Shown here piece by piece: positions 1 through 4,676 of a stretch of 5,444 bases of DNA. The stretch comes from Clostridia bacterium (lineage in GTDB: Bacteria > Bacillota_A > Clostridia > Oscillospirales > QAKW01), in NCBI GenBank assembly GCA_017396865.1, contig JAFQKO010000201.1, positions 1-5,444 of the forward strand, in the 5' to 3' direction. The position numbers and the translations under genes were made by a program. The notes under the pieces are model-generated. The model was not told where the DNA came from. It saw only the letters and a program-made list of their open reading frames with translations, and made no database searches. Every line of letters begins with the position of its first letter. Position 1 is the stretch's first letter.

Positions 1-3
1 CCG

Positions 4-110
4 TTTTAAAAAGGCGGATTTTTGCCCACTCATCGTTAAAATACTCGCTAATACGGCAGTATTAGCTGCGTTTTGTGCCTTGATTGAGCAAAAATCCGCA
101 CTTTTTAAAA
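4..110. repeat. Imperfect palindromic element with nested hairpin
   Basis: Positions 4-25 and 88-110 are inverted copies of each other, 22 paired bases with a single extra base at position 100. Each arm combines a TTTTAAAAAG block with a GCGGATTTTTGC block. Between them, 47-54 pairs with 59-66 (GCTAATAC / GTATTAGC) around a GGCA loop. No ribosome binding site or convincing gene start was found here. On the minus strand two frames are open for long stretches (150-1 fully open; another broken only by the yidD stop TAG and a TAA at 62-64), but I read this as a by-product of the repeat. It could be a MITE-like palindromic repeat, a dispersed intergenic repeat or a structured RNA. The pairing is seen directly; the identity is unknown. 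Confidence 0.6.
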
Positions 111-155
111 TCTTCGACCTCAAAGCGAGGAGATTTCGAGGGGTTTTTGCTCAAT
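83..155. repeat. Second inverted repeat, overlapping the first
   Basis: The 12 bases at 83-94 (ATTGAGCAAAAA) are the exact reverse complement of 144-155. Inside this stem, 108-113 (AAATCT) pairs with 131-136 (AGATTT), which in turn encloses CCTC at 118-121 pairing with GAGG at 127-130. The segment 83-99 is shared with the right arm of the 4-110 palindrome, so the two long stems cannot form at once on a single strand. This makes the stretch a candidate structured RNA or cruciform. No protein-coding function is claimed. Confidence 0.55.
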
Positions 156-195
156 TTGGACGAAGCAAGGCTATCGCCTTGCAAGAATAAATTGG
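152..195. other. Stem-loop in the yidD 3' flank
   Basis: GCAAGGC at 165-171 pairs perfectly with GCCTTGC at 176-182 around a TATC loop, and CAATTT at 152-157 can close an outer stem with AAATTG at 190-195. A further small stem lies at 216-229 (CCGCT / AGCGG), flanked by CCGAA at 206-210 and TTCGG at 231-235. On the minus strand none of these is followed by a run of T, so I do not call a Rho-independent terminator for yidD. They extend the structured region that starts at the left edge. Confidence 0.45.
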
Positions 196-250
196 GTGAA
201 AAGCACCGAAATATGCCGCTTTGAAGCGGGTTCGGATTTAACTGCTCACC

Positions 251-733
251 CTAAGGATAATCAACCCCGCCGTTCGGATAATGGCACCGAAAGAGACGGC
301 CGATTCCCTTGATAATCCCCTTAATCGTTCCGTATTTTTTAATGGCCAGCAGCATATATTCGGAGCAGCTCGGCTCGAATACGCAAGATCTCCTGATCCG
401 CTCCGGTGCAAATCGCTGATACAGCAAAATCCACTCGCAGCAGGCACTCTTGGCGGTGAAGCAAAGAAAGATGATCATCGCTGCCGCACCGATCAGCCAA
501 CCGTACAGCGCGGTAAGCGCAGTCCATCGCACCAAGGCATAAGCGCCGAAAACGATTGCGGCAAGGCCGACTGCCCGCAGCAGCTTAAAGCAGAGAATCC
601 GCATCCCCTTGATCTGCGGACGCTCGATTTTGCGTTCACTTTTTTTCAGCTCCTGCTCAAAGATTTCGATCGCCTTTAAAAGACTTTCCTCCTTGGAGGC
701 GCTTACGGTTGTATCATACTGATTCTTTTCCAT
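251..733 (-). CDS. yidD: YidD-family membrane protein with N-terminal two-helix extension
   Basis: YidD (membrane protein insertion efficiency factor) is a small membrane-associated protein thought to assist YidC/Sec-dependent insertion. Residues 100-160 of this 160-residue product carry the family signature: C117-V-F-E-P-S-C-S-E-Y126, then AIKKYG to 135, R149-C-H-Y-P153 and a terminal G-G-V-D-Y-P. Typical YidD proteins have about 70-90 residues, so residues 1-99 are extra: a charged, probably helical stretch (12-42) and two hydrophobic segments at about 46-69 and 71-93. The ATG at 733 is preferred because an AGGTAGG sequence lies three bases upstream and the predicted transcription start is near 771. 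A TTG at 763 would add ten residues but leave only a very short leader. YidD usually sits in an rpmH-rnpA-yidD-yidC cluster; here it is alone, after the perR-rbr terminator and with its own promoter. Family assignment is firm; the role of the extension is unknown. Confidence 0.88.
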   Translation of the reverse strand: MEKNQYDTTVSASKEESLLKAIEIFEQELKKSERKIERPQIKGMRILCFKLLRAVGLAAIVFGAYALVRWTALTALYGWLIGAAAMIIFLCFTAKSACCEWILLYQRFAPERIRRSCVFEPSCSEYMLLAIKKYGTIKGIIKGIGRLFRCHYPNGGVDYP

Positions 734-777
734 ATTCCTACCTGAAGCCCGAACAACAGCCAAAAGGCCTTTTTATC

Positions 778-806
778 ATGATAACACACTAAAGTGAAAA
801 ATGCAA
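778..806 (-). promoter_or_regulatory. Extended -10 sigma-A promoter for yidD
   Basis: On the minus strand a -35 TTGCAT (806-801) is followed by a 17-base spacer and a -10 TATCAT (783-778). A TGT sits directly before the -10, giving an extended -10. Predicted start is near 771, about 38 bases before the ATG at 733. The -10 lies within the 12-bp palindrome TTATCATGATAA (773-784), which could be an operator or chance. Placement just after the rbr terminator supports independent transcription of yidD. Confidence 0.72.
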
Positions 807-827
807 CATTTTTCGACATCTTTAAGC

Positions 828-860
828 AAAAAAGAACGAGAGAGCAGAGCTTTCTCGTTC
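828..860 (-). terminator. Rho-independent terminator of perR-rbr
   Basis: On the minus strand GAACGAGA (860-853) pairs with TCTCGTTC (841-834). The stem continues after one A-C mismatch with AGC/GCT around a TCT loop, then a run of six T (833-828) follows. It starts eight bases beyond the rbr stop codon. Confidence 0.85.
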
Positions 861-868
861 TCTCGTTA

Positions 869-1402
869 TTAATAATTTTCGGCGCGAACCTCGAAGTAGC
901 TCTTGGGATGAGCGCAAACGGGGCAGATCTCGGGAGCCTTCTTACCCATTACGAGGTGACCGCAGTTGCGGCACTCCCACATGGTCTCGTCGGCCTTCTC
1001 AAAGACCTTCTGCATCTCAACGTTGGCCAGCAATGCACGATAGCGCTCCTCGTGAGTCTTCTCGATGGCGGCAACGGCGCGGAACTGATAGGCCAGCTTG
1101 GTGAAGCCCTCTTCCTCGGCTTCCTTAGCAAAGGTATCATACATATCGGTCCACTCATAGTTCTCGCCTTCAGCGGCAGCCAGCAGGTTTGCGGCGGTAT
1201 CGCCCAGCTCGCCCAGAGCCTTAAACCACAGCTTTGCGTGTTCCTTCTCGTTGTCGGCAGTCTTCTGGAAGATGGCAGCGATCTGCTCATAGCCTTCCTT
1301 CTTGGCAACGGATGCAAAGTAGGTGTACTTGTTTCTTGCCTGGCTCTCGCCTGCAAACGCGGTCATCAGATTTTTCTCGGTTTTAGATCCTTTCAGTTCC
1401 AT
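869..1402 (-). CDS. rbr: Rubrerythrin
   Basis: Rubrerythrin is a cytoplasmic non-haem iron peroxidase of anaerobes that reduces hydrogen peroxide to water using electrons delivered through rubredoxin-like centres. The 177-residue product has the full classical layout. An N-terminal ferritin-like four-helix domain (about 1-135) contains E19, an E52-x-x-H55 motif, E83 in a YEWTDMY segment and an E114-x-x-H117 motif, expected to form the di-iron site. A C-terminal rubredoxin-like domain has C144-x2-C147 and C160-x2-C163, with the 12-residue spacing usual for rubrerythrins. The rubredoxin domain is C-terminal, so this is not a 'reverse' rubrerythrin. The ATG at 1402 has AAGGAG eight bases upstream. 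It starts only 30 bases after the perR stop with no terminator between, so the two are almost certainly co-transcribed and peroxide-inducible. No key residue appears missing. Confidence 0.97.
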   Translation of the reverse strand: MELKGSKTEKNLMTAFAGESQARNKYTYFASVAKKEGYEQIAAIFQKTADNEKEHAKLWFKALGELGDTAANLLAAAEGENYEWTDMYDTFAKEAEEEGFTKLAYQFRAVAAIEKTHEERYRALLANVEMQKVFEKADETMWECRNCGHLVMGKKAPEICPVCAHPKSYFEVRAENY

Positions 1403-1432
1403 GGTTGTTCTCCTTTTTAAATAAAATATTTT

Positions 1433-1792
1433 TTAAATGGTACATTCGGGGCACTTATAATGGATTGCCAGCTCATATTCGTTGATCGGGAATCCGAGCC
1501 GATTTTCCATCTCCTCCTTGAGCCCCTCCGAAGGATGGTCCGTTACGCTTCCGCAACCGTCGCAGATCAGATGGATATGGGGGATATTGCTTTTATCATA
1601 GCGATCGGTCTGCCCGCAGAAGGTGATCTTGCGGATCTCCCCCTCCTCCGCCAAGCGGATCAGGTTATTATAGACCGTCGCCCGTGCGATCCCCGGCAGC
1701 TCCTTTTGCGCCTGCAGAAAGATCTGCTCGGCGGTAAGGTGCAGCCGCGACTCCCGAATCAACCGCAAAATCAATGCGCGTTGCTTCGTCAT
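1433..1792 (-). CDS. perR: Peroxide-responsive Fur-family repressor (PerR)
   Basis: Metal-dependent winged-helix repressor of peroxide-defence genes. The 119-residue product has a DNA-binding domain with recognition-helix sequence ATVYNNL (37-43) and a C-terminal dimerisation domain. Against Bacillus subtilis PerR as I recall it, the regulatory-metal ligands match at a constant offset of 19: H18, D66, H72, H74 and D85 (H37, D85, H91, H93, D104), as do the structural zinc cysteines C77/C80 and C114/C117. Asp rather than Glu at the D104-equivalent position favours PerR over Fur. The protein begins at the TPQR-equivalent position, so the first helix of longer Fur proteins is absent. A stop codon lies in frame upstream with no start codon after it, and AAAGGAGA sits eight bases before the ATG, so the short start is real. 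It is the first gene of the perR-rbr operon and is probably autoregulated through operators at 1814-1828 and 1876-1890. Confidence 0.92.
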   Translation of the reverse strand: MTKQRALILRLIRESRLHLTAEQIFLQAQKELPGIARATVYNNLIRLAEEGEIRKITFCGQTDRYDKSNIPHIHLICDGCGSVTDHPSEGLKEEMENRLGFPINEYELAIHYKCPECTI

Positions 1793-1813
1793 AGCGTTTT
1801 CTCCTTTGGTTTT

Positions 1814-1828
1814 TTAGAATTGTTCTAA
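1814..1828. promoter_or_regulatory. Per-box-like operator, promoter-downstream site
   Basis: TTAGAATTGTTCTAA is a 7-1-7 inverted repeat with one mismatched pair, resembling the B. subtilis Per box TTATAATNATTATAA. It lies about 5-19 bases after the predicted start of the perR transcript, where bound PerR would block transcription. A nearly identical perfect site lies at 1876-1890. Assignment to PerR is inferred from sequence and position. Confidence 0.75.
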
Positions 1829-1839
1829 ATTCTGTCTAT

Positions 1840-1868
1840 AGTATAACAGATACTTTTTCATTTGTCAA
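1840..1868 (-). promoter_or_regulatory. Near-consensus sigma-A promoter of perR-rbr
   Basis: Minus-strand TTGACA (1868-1863), a 17-base spacer and TATACT (1845-1840), with TGT just before the -10 giving an extended -10. This near-consensus promoter should be very strong when not repressed. Predicted start is near 1833, giving a leader of about 40 bases that contains the downstream operator and the ribosome binding site. Confidence 0.88.
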
Positions 1869-1875
1869 CACTTTT

Positions 1876-1890
1876 TTAGAATAATTCTAA
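1876..1890. promoter_or_regulatory. Perfect Per-box-like operator, promoter-upstream site
   Basis: TTAGAATAATTCTAA is a perfect 7-1-7 inverted repeat, a G/C variant of the Per box. It ends seven bases upstream of the -35 element. Its centre (1883) is 62 bp from that of the downstream site (1821), close to six helical turns, so both sites face the same side of the helix. Its last two bases also belong to the T-tract of the neighbouring terminator. Confidence 0.78.
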
Positions 1891-1928
1891 AAAAATTAGC
1901 TACATCAGAACCATCTGATGCAGCTAAT
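1889..1928 (-). terminator. Rho-independent terminator of the dockerin gene
   Basis: On the minus strand 1928-1914 pairs with 1909-1895 over 15 positions, including one G-U pair, with a 4-base TGGT loop. Six T follow (1894-1889). It begins four bases after the stop codon and separates the dockerin gene from the perR promoter. Confidence 0.88.
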
Positions 1929-1932
1929 CATT

Positions 1933-3312
1933 TTATGCACTGATCTGCTTCAGCAAGCGCAGGGCATCGGCAAGGGACACCTTACCGTCGCCGTTCAGAT
2001 CGCCGATTGCCGAATCCACAGCATTCCCGCCGTTGATCTCCTGCAGCAGCGCCGTTACGTCGGCTGCACCGACGACACCGTTGCCGTCGATATCCCCTTC
2101 GAGCTCGCTCTCGATCGCGGGATAGAAAACAGCGCCGTCGAGTTCACTGCTGTCGCCGTATTCGAGCGTCCACTCCCGATTGGAGGGCGTGAGAACCGTT
2201 ACCTCGCAACCGTCTGCAAAGGCATAGCCCTCTTCGGCAAGGAGGAAAATGGAAGCGGCGTATTTCGCACCCGCCTCAAAGGGGATGAGGCCATTGGGAA
2301 GATAGACATCCTCCTCCGCATCGTATTTACCCCAGCCGGTCGAAACGGTGGATGCTTCAATCAATTCTGCGGAACCGTTAACAGAAACGATCTCAAACAT
2401 AAAGGGTGTTGCACCCGCCTGCGGATCAGCCGCAGCGGAAATAACGATCTCGTTGATCCACGTAAGCTCCTCCTGCGCAGAAACGCTAAAACGGTAGGTT
2501 GCGTTTTTCTCCTCCCGCTCACCGTACAGCTCGCCGTTCAAGACTGCATCGTCCAACTGCAGCCGCAGCTCGAACGCGTCATTCAGCTCGTACGCCTCCC
2601 GGGCAAATACCTCAACAAAGAGGAAATACTCGCGCTCTTCCTTGAAGGTATCTTCTTCATAATAATAGGTTTCATCCTCTGCGTCGTAATAACGCCAGCT
2701 TGCCCGATAATCCAGCGGCCGCAAGTAGGAATCACTCTCATCTACCTCTGTTAATTCAGGCATCAAAGAAGCAAGCTCCACGCCTGCCTCCGGCGTACCG
2801 AACAAAGAAATCGCCGCGCTGCTGAGCTTGGGCTCTTCAGCGGTCAGATTGAAGAAGAAGTCGTAGGCAACCGTTCCATCCGCATAAGAGCGCGGATACT
2901 CATAGCCACTCCCGAAATATTCGGACGGTGCCATCAATACAACATTGCAATCCTCTGCGATGGCGTAACCGTCGGCGGGGGTCAGCTCCAGGTTCAGATT
3001 ATAGGCCTTATCGGCAACGAATGCCTCGCCATAGTAGCCGCCATAGGCGTTTCCGTCCAACGTATAATAATCGGCAGCGTACCATCTGGAAAAGGTGATC
3101 GCCAGCTTATCGTCGACCTCCTCCGAGCCATCAACGGTATAGATCGTCGGATAGACCAACTCTTCACCTACCGCAGGATAGCTTTCCAGCTGCAAAAACA
3201 CCTCGGTAATCAGGGTGGTTTGGGCAAGCGCGCCAAAGGGGATCAGACCGATCACCATCGCCACCGCCAGAATGACACTCAAAATTCGTTTCAATACTTT
3301 GTTTTTCATCAT
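1933..3312 (-). CDS. Secreted modular protein with C-terminal type I dockerin
   Basis: A 459-residue exported protein of unknown function. Residues 1-30 form a signal peptide (basic start, hydrophobic core, ALA before the predicted cleavage). Residues 31 to about 403 form roughly three degenerate ~120-residue modules, about 31-160, 161-282 and 283-403. They share an aromatic-rich core: a Trp/Tyr strand, a YDAEDE-like turn (Y209-D-A-E-D-E in module 2, Y330-D-A-E-E-D in module 3), a Phe/Tyr stretch, then GYA(I/F)A(E/D) near 115 and 363. They are acidic and Tyr-rich and suggest beta-sandwich surface modules. Residues 405-459 are a dockerin with two calcium-binding loops: D407-I-D-G-N-G...D418 and D438-L-N-G-D-G...D449. 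No catalytic domain is recognised. The ATG at 3312 is chosen because GAAAGGA lies six bases upstream; a TTG at 3327 and ATG at 3318 fit that site badly. It has its own promoter and terminator. The dockerin call is firm; the module fold is a guess. Confidence 0.87.
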   Translation of the reverse strand: MMKNKVLKRILSVILAVAMVIGLIPFGALAQTTLITEVFLQLESYPAVGEELVYPTIYTVDGSEEVDDKLAITFSRWYAADYYTLDGNAYGGYYGEAFVADKAYNLNLELTPADGYAIAEDCNVVLMAPSEYFGSGYEYPRSYADGTVAYDFFFNLTAEEPKLSSAAISLFGTPEAGVELASLMPELTEVDESDSYLRPLDYRASWRYYDAEDETYYYEEDTFKEEREYFLFVEVFAREAYELNDAFELRLQLDDAVLNGELYGEREEKNATYRFSVSAQEELTWINEIVISAAADPQAGATPFMFEIVSVNGSAELIEASTVSTGWGKYDAEEDVYLPNGLIPFEAGAKYAASIFLLAEEGYAFADGCEVTVLTPSNREWTLEYGDSSELDGAVFYPAIESELEGDIDGNGVVGAADVTALLQEINGGNAVDSAIGDLNGDGKVSLADALRLLKQISA

Positions 3313-3318
3313 GCGCAT

Positions 3319-3325
3319 TCCTTTC
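3319..3325 (-). promoter_or_regulatory. Ribosome binding site deciding the dockerin gene start
   Basis: Minus-strand GAAAGGA. It abuts the ATG at 3318 with no spacer and overlaps the TTG at 3327, but lies six bases before the ATG at 3312 and nine before the one at 3309. The start at 3312 (or 3309) is therefore preferred. Confidence 0.7.
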
Positions 3326-3346
3326 AACTATAATTATGCTATCTTA

Positions 3347-3375
3347 ATTATAAGCGGTATCCATCCATTTGTCAC
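3347..3375 (-). promoter_or_regulatory. Sigma-A promoter of the dockerin gene
   Basis: Minus-strand GTGACA (3375-3370), a 17-base spacer and a perfect TATAAT (3352-3347). Predicted start near 3340 gives a leader of about 28 bases before the ATG at 3312. The G-rich 12-bp tandem repeat lies about 20 bases upstream of the -35. Confidence 0.83.
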
Positions 3376-3396
3376 CACCCATTTCTTTAAAAGGAG

Positions 3397-3426
3397 GTGG
3401 GATTTGGGGTGGGATTTGGGGTGGGA
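3397..3426. repeat. 12-bp G-rich tandem repeat, possible G-quadruplex
   Basis: The unit GTGGGATTTGGG occurs at 3397-3408 and 3409-3420, followed by a half unit at 3421-3426. The plus strand therefore has five G-runs of three or more (3399-3401, 3406-3409, 3411-3413, 3418-3421, 3423-3425) separated by loops of one to four bases, which fits the usual G-quadruplex pattern. It lies between the serine hydrolase terminator and the dockerin promoter, in DNA that codes for nothing. Confidence 0.8.
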
Positions 3427-3452
3427 ACAACTTTTTACATCACAAAACAATG

Positions 3453-3481
3453 AAAAAATCCGGACTCCGCAGAGTCCGGAT
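3453..3481 (-). terminator. Rho-independent terminator of the serine hydrolase gene
   Basis: On the minus strand ATCCGGACTC (3481-3472) pairs perfectly with GAGTCCGGAT (3467-3458) around a TGCG loop. Six T follow (3458-3453, the first being the base of the stem). It begins four bases beyond the stop codon. Confidence 0.9.
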
Positions 3482-3485
3482 CATA

Positions 3486-4598
3486 TTATTTCAGCAGTTC
3501 TTCATACACCGCATCGCGGATGCCTGCTCGGATTAAGTGGTTGGGATCGGGGGCGCTCCCCAATACACATTGGGCATAGAAAACGGCGATCTGATGCTCG
3601 GTATCGATCATAGAATGGCTGCCCGCCGCACCCGACCAGCCAAACTCGCGGATGCGGGGATCAAGACCGTACTTTTCGGGCTCCATCATGGTGCGAACAC
3701 CGAGACCATAGCCGTAGGGCATGATATAGTCGTTGCCGTGCAGGTCGGAGAGCCGCTGCTCGTCCAGCTGATTCTCCCGCATCAGGTCGAGGGTCTCGGT
3801 TTTCAAAAGACCACCCGCGGTACCCATCGAGAGGGCGCAGAGGATCTTGGAATAATCCTCGGCGGTGGTGATGATGCCCGCGCCGCCGCTGTAATAACAG
3901 TCGGTAAAAATGTACGCACACTTGCCGCCGACCGCCTGCAGTTTTCCCGTTTTATTGGTAAACTGAGCCACCAGATTGGTGCGGTTTTCTTCATTAAAAT
4001 TATAGGAGATGTTCTTCAGACCCAGCGGCTTGAAGCACCACTCGGTGAGGTACTCCTCAAAGCTCTTGCCGGTTACCACCTCAGCCACCGCCGCCAGAAC
4101 ATCGTGGGAAAGGCTGTAGTGATAATGGGTGCCCGGCTCAACGAGCAGCGGCCGCTCGGCGATCGCCTCGGCCAGTTCCACGGTAGTGGCATGGGGATTG
4201 CGGCGGATCGCCTCCAGCAGATGGGGCTCTTCCAGACTATAGTCCAGCCCCGAGGACATGGTAAAGCAATGGCGCAGGGTGATAGGATTTTTCGGCACGC
4301 TGCCATCGGTCAGCCGCACCTTCCCAAAGGCGGGAATATACTTGGCAAGGGGATCATCCAAGCCGATCAGCCCCTCCTCATAGAGGTGCAGCACCGCCGC
4401 GCAGGTAACCACCTTGGAGCAGGAATAAACGGGATAATAAACCTCGGTACCCATCGGAACTTGGCGCAGATAATCCTGATAGCCAAGCTGCTCCCGATGC
4501 ACCAATTTCCCATGATGATAAACCAAAATATCGCAGCCGGGAACCACGTCGCCGGGGATATATTTTGCCAAAAGCTCATGCAATTTTTCAAATGCCAT
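3486..4598 (-). CDS. Serine hydrolase, beta-lactamase/PBP-like (class C fold) family
   Basis: A 370-residue member of the family that includes class C beta-lactamases, D-alanyl-D-alanine carboxypeptidases and family VIII esterases. The nucleophile motif S59-C-S-K62 is present, as is the downstream block LRHCFTMSSGLDY (108-120), which is typical of the family. The second catalytic element is Y161-S-L163, with Leu where classical enzymes have Asn (Y-x-N). The C-terminal region has a W-S-G-A-A-G-S segment followed by a M-I-D turn, in place of a KTG motif. There is no signal peptide or membrane helix, so it is probably cytoplasmic, which argues against a cell-wall or resistance role. Substrate is unknown; an esterase or amidase acting on a small molecule is a reasonable guess. 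The ATG at 4598 has AAGGAG eight bases upstream. It lies 78 bases after gpmI, across a palindrome, and no separate promoter is visible in that gap. Family is confident; function is open. Confidence 0.9.
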   Translation of the reverse strand: MAFEKLHELLAKYIPGDVVPGCDILVYHHGKLVHREQLGYQDYLRQVPMGTEVYYPVYSCSKVVTCAAVLHLYEEGLIGLDDPLAKYIPAFGKVRLTDGSVPKNPITLRHCFTMSSGLDYSLEEPHLLEAIRRNPHATTVELAEAIAERPLLVEPGTHYHYSLSHDVLAAVAEVVTGKSFEEYLTEWCFKPLGLKNISYNFNEENRTNLVAQFTNKTGKLQAVGGKCAYIFTDCYYSGGAGIITTAEDYSKILCALSMGTAGGLLKTETLDLMRENQLDEQRLSDLHGNDYIMPYGYGLGVRTMMEPEKYGLDPRIREFGWSGAAGSHSMIDTEHQIAVFYAQCVLGSAPDPNHLIRAGIRDAVYEELLK

Positions 4599-4635
4599 GT
4601 TTTTTTCTCCTTATTGAGCGTTTTCGAGGGGGATG

Positions 4636-4669
4636 AAAAGGGGGAACCTTTTGCAAAAGGTTCCCCCTT
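4636..4669 (-). terminator. 32-bp perfect palindrome after gpmI, probable terminator or attenuator
   Basis: Positions 4638-4669 are a perfect inverted repeat: AAGGGGGAACCTTTT, a central GC, and its complement. As RNA it would form a very stable hairpin starting seven bases past the gpmI stop. On the minus strand only four T follow (4639-4636, two of them in the stem), so termination may be partial. Because the next gene has no obvious promoter of its own, read-through from gpmI may supply its transcript. The symmetry is certain; the function is inferred. Confidence 0.7.
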
Positions 4670-4676
4670 GATCTGT

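Noticed and set aside
1..196. CRISPR array or complete transposon
   Set aside because: The repeated cores are few, inverted and unevenly spaced, and no transposase or cas gene is present. Only a MITE-like or RNA-like element remains possible.
200..235. Rho-independent terminator for yidD
   Set aside because: Stems at 206-235 exist but no T-run follows on the minus strand, so I could not support a terminator call.
238..763. YidD start at the TTG at 763
   Set aside because: It would leave a leader of only about eight bases after the predicted transcription start, whereas the ATG at 733 has a Shine-Dalgarno-like AGGTAGG and a normal leader.
794..1420. Long plus-strand open frame (208 codons) opposite rubrerythrin
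   Set aside because: It lies antisense to a clear rubrerythrin, has no ribosome binding site or recognisable family, and starts inside the yidD promoter/terminator region. It is a shadow of the codon bias of rbr.
1918..2754. Plus-strand open frame of 278 codons opposite the dockerin gene
   Set aside because: The minus-strand product has a signal peptide and a clear dockerin, while the plus-strand frame starts inside the terminator hairpin and resembles no family.
3215..3613. Plus-strand open frame of 132 codons across the dockerin promoter
   Set aside because: It runs through a promoter, a tandem repeat and a terminator, and antisense into two genes. No ribosome binding site or family signal was seen.
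3486..4598. Antibiotic-resistance beta-lactamase
   Set aside because: There is no signal peptide, the Y-x-N Asn is replaced by Leu and no KTG motif is present. The fold alone does not support a resistance call.
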